Of a DNA stretch of 64,000 bases, positions 55,095-63,670 are shown piece by piece (within the stretch, counting starts at the first letter, position 1; each line of letters starts with the position of its first letter). The position numbers were made by a program, and so were the translations under genes. The notes beneath the pieces were generated by a model. That model was not told the DNA's origin, did no database searches, and worked only from the letters and a program-made list of their open reading frames with translations. The DNA lies in contig NZ_ABXW01000046.1 of assembly GCF_000173415.1 (NCBI RefSeq), positions 62,001 through 126,000 of the forward strand. The letters run 5' to 3'. The DNA comes from Providencia alcalifaciens DSM 30120. Its GTDB lineage: Bacteria; Pseudomonadota; Gammaproteobacteria; Enterobacterales; Enterobacteriaceae.

Positions 55095-55699
55095 TACGAT
55101 ATCCTCGCTTCAGTGAAAGGATCCATGTAGTCATTAGGCTCAGAAGATTCATCAAGAGAATGAGCACCGGCGCTAGCTATCGCCATGGTGTACATCTGAA
55201 ATGCTTCACTACCAATGCCAGCGTTAGAGGCCAATGGGCGTGCAAGCTCGCCAGCTAAGCGCCATGCAAGCGCATCAATGAATAGAGAATCAAACATATT
55301 CACGTCAGTTACTGATGCAACGTATTGAAGCCATGCTTGCGGCTGGTCACAATAAATAAGCTTCCCGGTACCACTCACATCAGATCCAACAATGAATTGA
55401 ATTGCATTATTTGGCTGGGGGTATTTCTGGCCAGATTGAATAATCGCAATGGCTTTCAAGCAATCAGTTGGATAGCTATACGCAAACTTCCAGTCCGGTG
55501 GCGGGTTATTGGTATCAGCTAACGCAACGCGCTTACTTGCAAAGTTCCATGGAAAATCAGACAGAACAGTGTCACGGCAATGACCGTAATGTAGATTGCA
55601 TTGCTCGGCTTCTTTGCTCTTTTCGCTAAGGCTGTTAATGAACCGGCTGTTACCAATCCGGCTAAGCGCCATATTGCAGATTTCAATTTCTGAGGCCAT
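55094..55699 (-). CDS. tail tubular protein A-like (gp11 family)
   Basis: This 201-residue protein forms the adaptor ring between portal and tail nozzle. The family start is visible (SEIEICNMALSRIGNSRFINSL), followed by SKEAEQCNLHYGHCRDTVLSDFPWNFASKR in two blocks and a helical C-terminus. The gene overlaps its upstream and downstream neighbours by one base each. It lies directly before the tubular B-like gene, as in T7-type tails. Confidence 0.85.
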   Translation of the reverse strand: MASEIEICNMALSRIGNSRFINSLSEKSKEAEQCNLHYGHCRDTVLSDFPWNFASKRVALADTNNPPPDWKFAYSYPTDCLKAIAIIQSGQKYPQPNNAIQFIVGSDVSGTGKLIYCDQPQAWLQYVASVTDVNMFDSLFIDALAWRLAGELARPLASNAGIGSEAFQMYTMAIASAGAHSLDESSEPNDYMDPFTEARIS

Positions 55700-56010
55700 T
55701 ATTCACCCCCATCAAATAAAACGTCTGCGGCTGATTTATCATCACCTGAACCCAACGCAAGATCCGTAATCTGCAAATCCACAGACATTGATTTTTTACC
55801 TTCATGCTCATTAGTGGATTTTGATTTAACCTTGGCGATGCCAGACAACTCTATAGACTCACCCACATCAGGAATGCTCACACCAAGCTTTTCTAATGTC
55901 TCATTATCAAGGTATAGCGTTAACCCATACGGGTATTCATCGCGTGTTTCCTTAACGCCACTCGCATTCTCAAACGTTTCTGTGCTGGTTTTCAGGTTGA
56001 CCATTTTCAT
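55699..56010 (-). CDS. small head protein, possible capsid staple
   Basis: This protein of about 103 residues is beta-rich (MVNLKTSTETFENASG, DEYPYGLTLYLDNETLEKLG, then VGESIELSGIAKVKSKS) and acidic at the C-terminus. Its size and position among capsid genes recall the staple protein gp10 of epsilon15, but I cannot align them from memory, so this is only a suggestion. ATG 56010 has a GGAG at a good distance; an in-frame TTG at 56025 is less likely. Confidence 0.6.
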   Translation of the reverse strand: MKMVNLKTSTETFENASGVKETRDEYPYGLTLYLDNETLEKLGVSIPDVGESIELSGIAKVKSKSTNEHEGKKSMSVDLQITDLALGSGDDKSAADVLFDGGE

Positions 56011-56061
56011 TGTCTGCATCTCCAAAAGAAAAAGGGGCTTTCGCCCCCTTTAACGCGAAAG

Positions 56062-56403
56062 TTAAATCGCTAATTCTTTACGTCTTTCATCTATCGCGGT
56101 GCGCATTTTATCTGCGCCCATGTTGTGATGAGGTGCTTTGCCGAATAATTGCGTGTACTGTTCACGTAAATATTCAAGGCTGGATTCAACTGTATCGCCT
56201 GAACCACTAATAGCGTTATTGGTTACAACCTCACCAGCATCACCACCAGCCCCATCACCCAAAGCGCCAGTATCAGATTTAGCATCGCCACCACCAATCA
56301 GCTCTAAGTTGCTGCCAGCAATACCGCTGTATTCAACCTCTTCACCAACTTCAAGCAGACGACCAGCGATAAATGATTTTTTCAAAACTTTATATCGTGA
56401 CAT
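56062..56403 (-). CDS. head-associated protein with LEM/HeH-like C-terminus
   Basis: This 113-residue product has a short beta N-terminus (RYKVLKKSFIAGRLLEVGEEVEYSG), a Gly/Asp/Ala-rich linker, and a C-terminal helical part (SLEYLREQYTQLFGKAPHHNMGADKM in two blocks) that looks like the small HeH motif found in many phage head-tail joining proteins. It lies between the cement protein and the small head protein. Function is unknown. Confidence 0.65.
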   Translation of the reverse strand: MSRYKVLKKSFIAGRLLEVGEEVEYSGIAGSNLELIGGGDAKSDTGALGDGAGGDAGEVVTNNAISGSGDTVESSLEYLREQYTQLFGKAPHHNMGADKMRTAIDERRKELAI

Positions 56404-56411
56404 GTCACACC

Positions 56412-56843
56412 TTAATTAGTTACAGCGCTGTAGATAGGATGAGCATCAACGTTAAGTGCGATGCCAGCCGTAAACTTACCAGCAGTTAATGGGCCATCTG
56501 TGACAACGTAACGCAGACGCAGATACTTAATAACACCATAAGGAACGGTACCGACAATGCGCTTGCCCGCATTCAAGTCTGCGATTGGCATTTCAACGGA
56601 TTTAAACAAAGCAACAGGCGTTGTAAATGCTTTATCTGCTGATGTTTCCAGTACGATTTGTACTTTAGCCTCACCTGCTGCTGTAGCCTGTTCAGTAACC
56701 TGTGCAAACAGTTGCAGCGGCTCACCAATACCGATATCGCGGAAATCACCTTTTACTGGTGTTAGGTCAATGATACTGGTCGCAGTCGCTGATGCGGTCA
56801 CTGCTTGGTCGAGGGAAAATAGGTTTTCTTTATCTAAAATCAT
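56412..56843 (-). CDS. capsid cement protein, Bbp16-like
   Basis: This 143-residue beta-rich protein (MILDKENLFSLDQAVTAS, then STSIIDL-type strands, AKVQIVLETSADKAFTTPV) directly follows the capsid gene, and its motifs resemble the Bbp16 cement protein of phage BPP-1, a jelly-roll decoration that clamps capsomers. The ATG at 56843 matches the family start; a frame further upstream exists. This is one of the best pointers to the phage group. Confidence 0.78.
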   Translation of the reverse strand: MILDKENLFSLDQAVTASATATSIIDLTPVKGDFRDIGIGEPLQLFAQVTEQATAAGEAKVQIVLETSADKAFTTPVALFKSVEMPIADLNAGKRIVGTVPYGVIKYLRLRYVVTDGPLTAGKFTAGIALNVDAHPIYSAVTN

Positions 56844-56900
56844 GTTGCGAACTCCCAACAAAATTAAGTTAACGAGGCTAGATATCAGCCCCGTACGGAA

Positions 56901-57884
56901 TTACTTCACTTGGTCTTCTGTGGTGAGGATCACATCAGTACGACGCACCGGAATCTCATCAAAAGAAACGACTTTTTTCCCTGCAACTTCTTGCATGGAA
57001 ATATTGACGTTCTTAGAGTTTTTAATCTGGCGGCGCATCCAGCTACGGATTTGCTGGTTACAGTAGAAAACAGGTTTACCCATAGACAGATTAGGGATTT
57101 TTTCAATCGCCTGAATCAGCAAATCAGGCAAGTCGATAGCGCCGGTTGCCTCTGGATCTTTGGTTAACTTAGAAAGGTCAACGTTAGCAATACGTACTAC
57201 ATAACGCCAGTCACGAACAGTTAAACCATTCTTCCATTGAAAATGGGTACGGTAACCTTGATATTTACCACCGTTTTCATCTTCAAGAGTGACTTCACCC
57301 AAGTGTTTTTGTTCAAGCCCAGCTTTAGAACCTTTAGGGTAAATACCATGAACAGTATTTTGTCCCCATACCACTAGCCAGATTGAGGTTAAATTGCTAC
57401 CAGTACCACCAGCATCAATGATGTTTACGCCATTTTTAGCACTCAAATCATTGAAACGAGCAGCTAAACCAGTGAATCGCTGAGGGTGAACTGATGTATC
57501 GCCATAGAACAGAGTTTCAGCCATTTGTTGGTTCATAGATTCAATGAACGCTTGTGCTTCTGATAATAGAAATTCAGATGTGCTACCGTTCATATCAGCT
57601 AGTTCTTTATCTACTTCTGAATAAGTTTCCAGCATACCTGTGGCATCTGTAACTTGCGCAGTTGTTGATTTACTTGGTTGAACACCATAGTTCAATAAAC
57701 GCCACGTTGCAGACGGTAAACCAGTGCGAACAGTGGTACGGTGACCTGTCGGTAAGTTACCCTCAACAAAGGTCATATCTTCAAGAATTTCGTTTGACTG
57801 GTTGAGCAGTTCAACGATTTTCGCTTGCTTGCTGTTTGGGTCTTGACGCTTAGCCCAATCAGTTAGAGTTAAAGCTTGAGGCAT
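56901..57884 (-). CDS. major capsid protein
   Basis: This 327-residue HK97-fold-type coat protein starts MPQALTLTDWAKRQDPNSKQA and has NLPTGHRTTVRTGLPSATWR, then YSEVDKELADMNGSTSEFLL, then YGDTSVHPQRFTGLAARF, motifs of the BPP-1 (Bbp17) and epsilon15 (gp7) coat families, whose lengths are similar. A strong GGAGATAAATT ribosome site lies before the start, in line with high expression. It is preceded by the scaffold-like gene and followed by the cement gene. Confidence 0.87.
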   Translation of the reverse strand: MPQALTLTDWAKRQDPNSKQAKIVELLNQSNEILEDMTFVEGNLPTGHRTTVRTGLPSATWRLLNYGVQPSKSTTAQVTDATGMLETYSEVDKELADMNGSTSEFLLSEAQAFIESMNQQMAETLFYGDTSVHPQRFTGLAARFNDLSAKNGVNIIDAGGTGSNLTSIWLVVWGQNTVHGIYPKGSKAGLEQKHLGEVTLEDENGGKYQGYRTHFQWKNGLTVRDWRYVVRIANVDLSKLTKDPEATGAIDLPDLLIQAIEKIPNLSMGKPVFYCNQQIRSWMRRQIKNSKNVNISMQEVAGKKVVSFDEIPVRRTDVILTTEDQVK

Positions 57885-57901
57885 AATTTATCTCCTATAC
57901 C

Positions 57902-58573
57902 TTATTTGCTATCACCAAAAAGAACATCCGCAGCACTGCGAGCGTTTTCACTGCTGCCACTAACAAAGCCGTCCTCAGACATAGCTTTGCCAATCTTTGA
58001 AAAAACACGAACAAGCTCTGGATGATTGCCTAAGCCTGTTTCAACCAGATAACTTTTAAGTTCAGGTGAACCGAATTGGTCCAACGCCTTTTGTGCATTA
58101 CCAATCGATTCTGTAGAGCCAAGCCCTTCCTTATCTGCGCTGACTGTTTCAGCCCAATCAGTAACTTGTTTTTGCCATGCATCGGCTTGCTGCTTAACCA
58201 GTTGCGGCATGATCGTAGATCCGTACACATCAACAATCTTTTGCGCCTGCTCGTTGCTTAATCCAAGTTCACGTGCGACAGGCTCAAACGCTGCTACGGC
58301 TTCTTTATCAAGCTCCTGGTCTTTGCCGGCCGTAAACTCATACTTTTCAGGCGCAGCGCTTACAGGCTTCTTGTTATCACCTTCCTGCTTAGTACTGGAC
58401 GTATCATTAGTCTTGTCAGTTTCTGTACTAGTAGTCGTAGTCTGATCACCCGTTGTTGATGTTTCAGTTTTAACCGCTGTAGTTTCTGTGGTTGTCGCAG
58501 CTGCACCTTCACCACCATCAACTGAAACCTCATTACAAAGGCGACGAAACACCAAGCGTTGAAATAAATTCAT
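57902..58573 (-). CDS. scaffold-like prohead protein
   Basis: This 223-residue protein has a Thr/Glu/Lys-rich low-complexity N-terminal third (residues about 20-75) and a helical C-terminal part (LSNEQAQKIVDVYGSTIMPQL, WQKQVTDWAETVSAD, GNHPELVRVFSKIG). That combination, with a position just before the capsid gene, is typical of podovirus scaffolding proteins. It overlaps the Bbp19-like gene by four bases. Confidence 0.8.
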   Translation of the reverse strand: MNLFQRLVFRRLCNEVSVDGGEGAAATTTETTAVKTETSTTGDQTTTTSTETDKTNDTSSTKQEGDNKKPVSAAPEKYEFTAGKDQELDKEAVAAFEPVARELGLSNEQAQKIVDVYGSTIMPQLVKQQADAWQKQVTDWAETVSADKEGLGSTESIGNAQKALDQFGSPELKSYLVETGLGNHPELVRVFSKIGKAMSEDGFVSGSSENARSAADVLFGDSK

Positions 58574-58893
58574 TGATTGTTCTCCTGTTCTTTGGCTTCT
58601 TCTGCCATGACCAAATAGAGATCAGGGCAAACACTCATTACATCGTTAAACAGCTCTAATCCCTTATTACGTCTACCTTCATTGAATGAAGTGACATAGG
58701 GATCAGACGTAAATGAAACTTCAAAAACACCACTAGCAGATAGGGTTTTCCAGATAAAACGACGACCACACTCAGTACTCATAACCTGTTTTAAATCATC
58801 GTCTTCACGTTCTTTTCTAAGCTTGGCCTTAAGCTCTAAGCCAGCCTTAATCGCTGCCTTTTCCTCTTCAGAGTAATCATCAAACTGCGTCAT
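58570..58893 (-). CDS. Bbp19-like phage protein
   Basis: This 107-residue protein has FDDYSEEEKAAIKAGLE, then STECGRRFIWKTLSASGVFEVSF, then the motif FNEGRRNKGLELFNDV. These are features of the Bbp19-like family that sits between portal and scaffold in BPP-1-type phages. It has been called an endopeptidase in some annotations without experimental support that I know of. It overlaps both neighbours by four bases, so the cluster is translationally coupled. Confidence 0.7.
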   Translation of the reverse strand: MTQFDDYSEEEKAAIKAGLELKAKLRKEREDDDLKQVMSTECGRRFIWKTLSASGVFEVSFTSDPYVTSFNEGRRNKGLELFNDVMSVCPDLYLVMAEEAKEQENNQ

Positions 58894-60542
58894 TGACCAC
58901 CACCAGCAAGCGCAGCTAAGGCGCTATTATCATCCATAGGTGTATTGCCAAGAGCCTGCGCGCCAGCAACTGCCTCCTGAGCCATTTGCATTTGTTGCAT
59001 CTGCTGTTGTTGCTCTGCACGCTGCTGGCGAATTGCTGCTACTTGATCATTGGATGAAACGATAGTTGGGGAAATACCTATTGATTCAGCGTAGTTATCA
59101 ATAATTTCGTCAGTGTTTAGCTTGTCTAGCGCTTCTGGTTTCAGTTTTGCTAGACCACCAACAAAGCCGACAAAACGCTCAACGCTGTTAACACCAACCG
59201 ATTTCTGCGCCTGCGCCATGACGGAAATGTATTCAACTTTAAGCTGCATACCCTGCATTTCTTCTGGCGGCACTGGTAATAGGTTTTTACGCGCCATGAT
59301 TGCGAACGTACGATTAATTAACTTATCTAGTAGTTCAGAATCTAAACGCTGTAAGACAGGCCCTAACATGAGAAGCTTTTCTTCCTTCATTTCGATAACT
59401 GCTTCCACTGGCATTGAGCGAGTGTTGATGTTCTGTAGCATCATGAAAAGGTCAGAGAAATAGGCTTCTTTGATTTGATTACGAGTGTCACCAATATCAG
59501 CAATCAAGCCGTTAATGTCGGCTTGCACTTGGAATATCGGCTTAATCATTTGGTCAGCGCCAGCCATTGGTAAGTAAGTTATTCCACCCGGTACAAGAGA
59601 AATTCGCTGATTCTTAATTGAGGCAGGCGCTTGCATTGGCGGGTTGGTCACTTTATCAATCTGCTGTGCTTTGCGGCGCTGTAATAGCTGCAATGCTTTC
59701 ACGCTACCTAATGCAATCATGCCGGGGCACGATGAACCGTAGACGTCCTCGCCATTCACTTCCCAGCGTGGCGCCATAATAGGGAATTCATCAAAGCCAG
59801 ACTCGCGCAGAACACGGTCACTATCACCGCCAATTTCAAAGTAAACTGACTTAAACAGTTTGTTCTTAGCGTCCAGCTTGCCGCTGATGCGGTTTAAATT
59901 CGGGTAGACTGAATGAATGACGGTGATCCACTGACTATAGTTGCCAGAGTCCCACATGCTTTTAACCTGCTCACTCACATTGTCTAAGCCGAACTCCATA
60001 ACCAACTGGCGCACTGTCATGCTGAATTCACGGAAACAAGTATCAACTGTCAGATCTGGTCCATTCGCAATGTAATAGCTACCAATAGGAAACGGTACCG
60101 TACGAATAACGCGTTCGTTATCTTCCAGTACAGCTAGTGCGCTGGTGGCAAAGGTGCCGATATCGGAATAGGTTTGCGGTAGTGACTGATAGATATTGGA
60201 ACGGTTGAACACTTCATTCATACGCTGCTCAACAACTTCAAGCCACATCTTTACAGGGCTATAATTCATCATGTCAGGGTCTGGCGTAGCCAAACGGAAC
60301 CATTTTCTTGCCGGGCTAGTTATCCCTGACATCATGCCACTAGAAAGCGTACGTTCAGATTTAGCCGCTTCTTGATCGATGATTTTCGTATTACGTCTAT
60401 CACCGCGATTAACTTCTGATGTGCTAAAGCGAGTGCTACGAGGGCGTGTATACTCTGCAAGCTCTTTCCAGTGCGGCTCAAATGATTGTCGCTCATTCTT
60501 AAGCTGCGAGAGTTGTTTTAATAAATCCTGCTTTAAACTCAT
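58890..60542 (-). CDS. portal (head-tail connector) protein
   Basis: The dodecameric portal is the DNA gate of the capsid. The 550-residue protein has the head-tail connector family start (LKQLSQLKNERQSFEPHWKELAEYTRP), then DQEAAKSERTLSSGMMSGITSPARKWF in two blocks, and the crown-side stretch FSDLFMMLQNINTRSMPVEAVIEMKEEK. The C-terminus is Gln/Met-rich (QRAEQQQQMQQMQMAQEA). A GGGGGCGGT ribosome site precedes the start. It is the T7 gp8-type portal. Confidence 0.9.
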   Translation of the reverse strand: MSLKQDLLKQLSQLKNERQSFEPHWKELAEYTRPRSTRFSTSEVNRGDRRNTKIIDQEAAKSERTLSSGMMSGITSPARKWFRLATPDPDMMNYSPVKMWLEVVEQRMNEVFNRSNIYQSLPQTYSDIGTFATSALAVLEDNERVIRTVPFPIGSYYIANGPDLTVDTCFREFSMTVRQLVMEFGLDNVSEQVKSMWDSGNYSQWITVIHSVYPNLNRISGKLDAKNKLFKSVYFEIGGDSDRVLRESGFDEFPIMAPRWEVNGEDVYGSSCPGMIALGSVKALQLLQRRKAQQIDKVTNPPMQAPASIKNQRISLVPGGITYLPMAGADQMIKPIFQVQADINGLIADIGDTRNQIKEAYFSDLFMMLQNINTRSMPVEAVIEMKEEKLLMLGPVLQRLDSELLDKLINRTFAIMARKNLLPVPPEEMQGMQLKVEYISVMAQAQKSVGVNSVERFVGFVGGLAKLKPEALDKLNTDEIIDNYAESIGISPTIVSSNDQVAAIRQQRAEQQQQMQQMQMAQEAVAGAQALGNTPMDDNSALAALAGGGQ

Positions 60543-60557
60543 ACCGCCCCCGTTAGG

Positions 60558-60773
60558 TTACTGACCAAGTAGCGTTTTACCGCTGGTTGATGCTGAGCTA
60601 GTAGCGCCCTGCGCACCGGTTAGTAATGTTGACTTACGGCCAGCGGCAGCACGGCGGCGACGCAACTCTTCATCACGCGAACCTACTACAGCTTCGTCCT
60701 GCTCTTGCGGTGCTGCTTGCACTGGTGGCGGGGTTTTAATCTTAGGCGTACCACCAAAAAGACCTCCACACAT
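60558..60773 (-). CDS. small virion protein, T7 gp7.3-like
   Basis: This 71-residue protein has a Pro-rich middle (KIKTPPPVQAAPQ) and a Ser/Gly/Arg tail with RRRRAAAGRKSTLL and a final GKTLLGQ. T7 gp7.3, a tail-assembly protein located just before the portal gene, has the same Gly/Lys/Ser type tail and the same position. The similarity is one of composition and order. A GAGGTGATAT ribosome site supports the start. Confidence 0.65.
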   Translation of the reverse strand: MCGGLFGGTPKIKTPPPVQAAPQEQDEAVVGSRDEELRRRRAAAGRKSTLLTGAQGATSSASTSGKTLLGQ

Positions 60774-60828
60774 ATATCACCTCATAAGATAAACAATAAT
60801 ATCATTTAGTATTTATTGTATATCTTAT

Positions 60829-60857
60829 TTGACAAATATAAAACCACGAGATACATT
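60829..60857 (+). promoter_or_regulatory. sigma-70 promoter for a candidate prophage sRNA
   Basis: A perfect TTGACA (60829-60834), a 17-bp spacer, and TACATT (60852-60857, four of six consensus) point to the plus strand, against the direction of the late genes. Transcription would start near A60864. Confidence 0.7.
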
Positions 60858-60863
60858 TTGGTC

Positions 60864-60949
60864 ACAGGTCGTTAGTCGGATGTTCCTTTGCTCGTTATCA
60901 AGTACCGTTCCCTTGCTTACATTTGCCCTCTTCGCGAGGGCATTTTTTT
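60864..60949 (+). ncRNA. candidate prophage small RNA between terminase and portal operon
   Basis: The span runs from the predicted start of a good promoter to a Rho-independent terminator (TGCCCTC, 5-nt loop, GAGGGCA at 60924-60942, then seven T), giving about 86 nt. It is antisense to no gene and has no ORF of note. Two copies of a 12-nt CU-rich motif, GTTCC(T/C)TTGCT(C/T), lie at 60882 and 60907; they are complementary to AAGG-type ribosome sites and could be twin seed regions. I do not recognise it as a described sRNA family. Confidence 0.65.
60924..60949 (+). terminator. terminator of the candidate prophage sRNA
   Basis: A seven-bp GC-rich stem with a TTCGC loop is followed by seven T on the plus strand. 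The complementary strand has the hairpin but no T run, so it does not terminate the terminase transcript. Confidence 0.85.
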
Positions 60950-60958
60950 GCCTGTTAG

Positions 60959-62440
60959 TTAAGCATATGGATCGTAATCAGCATCACTAACAACGTGACT
61001 ACCCTGACTAGATGTTGATATGTTGTGTCGTTCTTTTTTGGTGACTGGGTAAGCAAATGTTAAGGCTAGCGCATCGCCTTTATTTGGTGATCGTCCAATA
61101 CGTTTTTTTATATCCTCTTTCTTTTCAAGCAATATTTTACCGCTAAGCTGCACTTTGTACTCTGGCGTTGATAAATCATCAGCCACCTCCTGATCGTCAA
61201 TAGCCCCACCTATCTTGAGCCATGACTTAACATTGTTGTACATTTCACCGCGCTTGTTCTGCATTTGCGGGTCAGTTGATGCACCATTGAATGATACAAG
61301 CTGCCAATTTCGTCCCCAATTCATACCAACAGATTGAATTCCAGTACCGTAACCAAAGTCGATATGAACAGCGTCAGCACCGTACTGATCCTCATAGTCA
61401 GCAATGCGCTTAGCCATAATCACATCATCAATAGTTTTACTACCGGTCCATAGGCATTTACTGTGTAACCCTTGGCGTAAATAGATTACGGCATCATCAT
61501 CACCTGAATATGCAGGGTCAACGCCCAAGATAATTGGTGCGTGTGATACTTCTGCCTGTGTTACTGTACGCTTCATGGCTGCATCAGTTAGACCAGTTGG
61601 TATGAATTGTTTTTCAGATGTAGATGGGAAAATACCGCGAACACGCACCTTAACAAAGTCATCATCAACACCGTAGTCTTGAATCCACTTTTCAATCTGT
61701 TCTTTGTTGGTACCTTCAACCGTACGGCTATCAATTTGCTTGGTTTTCCAGCGGTGCTTAAACTTACGGAAACACTCACGGAAACGCCCTGTATTGCGTG
61801 TCGGGTTACCAAATGCTATCCAGATGATTTCTGTATTCTCATCCGTCAAGGCACCCTCTGCTACTTCCCACACCAGATCCGCAATGTTAGAGGCCTCATC
61901 AAAAACAAGAATGATGCGCTTACCCTGATTATGTAGCCCTGCAAATGCTTCCGTATTGTTCTCTGACCATGGCACAGCATCAGCACGCCAAGCATTAGCG
62001 TGATTAGGGTCATTGGAATAGATAGCGGTTTTGGTACAGGTAAACCAATCCTTAGTGATAGATAAGCGCTGCCACTTCGCAATTTCTGGCCATGTTTTAG
62101 TTCGTAGCTGGTTTTCGGTGTTGGCAGTAACAACAACTTTGCAATCTTCGCAGGTGTCCATGCCCCACTTGATGATCATCGATATGAAAGCAGATTTACC
62201 AATACCGTGACCTGATGCCCTAGCAAGTTGTAGCGGCTGGTGGCGTGTTTCAGGGTTGCGTAGGTGCTCACCTATTTCGTTCAGCGCTTCTGCTTGCCAT
62301 TGGCGAGGCCCACTAGCATTTTCAAGTTCGGTACCAGCTTCACCCCATGGAAATGCGTATAGCGCATAGCTTAACGGGTCATGCGTAAACATGCCGATAT
62401 CGTTAATTAGTTGTTCCTCTGGCGACATGGTTTCAATCAT
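60959..62440 (-). CDS. terminase large subunit
   Basis: This 493-residue ATPase and nuclease packages phage DNA. The Walker A motif is SGHGIGKS (residues 76-83), Walker B is RIILVFDEAS (175-184), and the RNase H-like nuclease domain begins near 300 with LGVDPAYSGDDDAVIY and has a second acidic patch IDFGYGTG. The start overlaps the small terminase stop by four bases. It is followed by the 185-bp gap that holds the candidate sRNA. Confidence 0.93.
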   Translation of the reverse strand: MIETMSPEEQLINDIGMFTHDPLSYALYAFPWGEAGTELENASGPRQWQAEALNEIGEHLRNPETRHQPLQLARASGHGIGKSAFISMIIKWGMDTCEDCKVVVTANTENQLRTKTWPEIAKWQRLSITKDWFTCTKTAIYSNDPNHANAWRADAVPWSENNTEAFAGLHNQGKRIILVFDEASNIADLVWEVAEGALTDENTEIIWIAFGNPTRNTGRFRECFRKFKHRWKTKQIDSRTVEGTNKEQIEKWIQDYGVDDDFVKVRVRGIFPSTSEKQFIPTGLTDAAMKRTVTQAEVSHAPIILGVDPAYSGDDDAVIYLRQGLHSKCLWTGSKTIDDVIMAKRIADYEDQYGADAVHIDFGYGTGIQSVGMNWGRNWQLVSFNGASTDPQMQNKRGEMYNNVKSWLKIGGAIDDQEVADDLSTPEYKVQLSGKILLEKKEDIKKRIGRSPNKGDALALTFAYPVTKKERHNISTSSQGSHVVSDADYDPYA

Positions 62441-62997
62441 GACTCACCACCAGCGGCACGCTTACGGGCCGCTGCCAACTTATCAGCAAGGGAAATGGTT
62501 ACATCGACCTGATAGCGCTCACGGAATGCGTTAACGTCAACGTGCTTACCGACCATTTCAAGTACGCGCAGCTTATCTAACAGCTTCACTTTCTTAACGG
62601 TAACCTTCTCATCAATGACGGCTATTTCAAACGCAGAAATGCTTTTGCGCCATACTGCAGGCCAGTCTTTAATTGGCTTGATATCACCAGTATTAGTGAG
62701 AATATCCGCGATATCGGCATCAAGCATATTAACCAATCGCTCTAACACGCTGTCAGCGTCTAGCTTCTTGCGCTTATTACGCTGTTGCATGAGCTGTGCG
62801 ATACGGTCAATGACGCGCTGGTCTTTCATGAGTTGAGATGCACGCTTACAGGCGCTAACTTCGGCATAGCCTGCTGCTAACGCTGCATTGGTTTGATTAT
62901 CAGGGGCTTTGATATACTCCTGACAGAAGCGCTCCATTTGAGCATTAAGCGGTGTGGGTTTTCTTGCTGGTGGCTTACGTGGTTTCTTTGTGGTCAT
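62437..62997 (-). CDS. terminase small subunit
   Basis: This protein binds phage DNA and starts packaging. The 186-residue product has a Lys/Pro-rich N-terminus (TTKKPRKPPARKPTPL), then LNAQMERFCQEYIKA and TNAALAAGYAEVSACKRAS, the helix-turn-helix of the terminase_2 family, and a basic C-terminus with AAARKRAAGG. ATG 62997 follows GAGGTGATG at a good distance; two upstream in-frame starts are less likely. Confidence 0.88.
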   Translation of the reverse strand: MTTKKPRKPPARKPTPLNAQMERFCQEYIKAPDNQTNAALAAGYAEVSACKRASQLMKDQRVIDRIAQLMQQRNKRKKLDADSVLERLVNMLDADIADILTNTGDIKPIKDWPAVWRKSISAFEIAVIDEKVTVKKVKLLDKLRVLEMVGKHVDVNAFRERYQVDVTISLADKLAAARKRAAGGES

Positions 62998-63041
62998 AAT
63001 CATCACCTCTTCGGTTATTATGACCACTGAAAAGTTAAACT

Positions 63042-63641
63042 TCAAATCTGATATGGTTTAAATCCATCCTTAACATTGCAAATACTTAAAATTTGATTAC
63101 ACAAACTTCTATATCTATATGGCAAGTTACCAACATCCGAAACAAAATCAATTAGCTCTGATTTGGTAGGTTTTGTATCAAAATATAAGCGAAGCCCTTT
63201 CAATGTAACTTTATTAAAACCATCTAATAAAAACTTTAAGTCAATGAGCAATCCTATAAGATTGTCATCTATTCTAGATATATCCAACAAATACCTATCA
63301 ATAACCACAGATGAATGATCCCTAGCTAAAATAAAAACATTGCTACCATCTTCCTTGGTGTAATTAAAGTAAAATTCATCAAGCCCATCAGCTCTTCTGC
63401 AAGATGCGACTTTATTATTTTTCACATCATCAAAAAACTGCATTATCTGCTTGAAATAAATACAATTATTCCTAACCTCATCATAGATAAGTATTTTCAA
63501 TGCCTTTAATTCGTTTTGAGTATGCTTTTCAATTACTGATTTCTCATTTGTTCTTTGAACCCAAAACACAATTAAACTCACGATTATAGCTACGGCCGAT
63601 GCCAAACTTCCAAAAATAGAGAAACCTTCAACCACAGTCAT
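63042..63641 (-). CDS. AT-rich membrane-anchored cargo protein, unknown
   Basis: This 199-residue protein has one N-terminal membrane helix (ASAVAIIVSLIVFWVQR) followed by a cytoplasmic, helix-rich domain with Lys/Asn/Asp-rich composition (KALKILIYDEVRNNCIYFKQ, LRLYFDTKPTKSELIDFV). It is far more AT-rich than its neighbours, has no structural role in other phages that I know, and is inserted between the zinc-ribbon gene and the small terminase. ATG 63641 with AAGGAA is preferred over a GTG at 63671. Superinfection exclusion or defence is a guess. Confidence 0.7.
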   Translation of the reverse strand: MTVVEGFSIFGSLASAVAIIVSLIVFWVQRTNEKSVIEKHTQNELKALKILIYDEVRNNCIYFKQIMQFFDDVKNNKVASCRRADGLDEFYFNYTKEDGSNVFILARDHSSVVIDRYLLDISRIDDNLIGLLIDLKFLLDGFNKVTLKGLRLYFDTKPTKSELIDFVSDVGNLPYRYRSLCNQILSICNVKDGFKPYQI

Positions 63642-63670
63642 AACTAATTCCTTAGCTAAGTAATTTTTCA

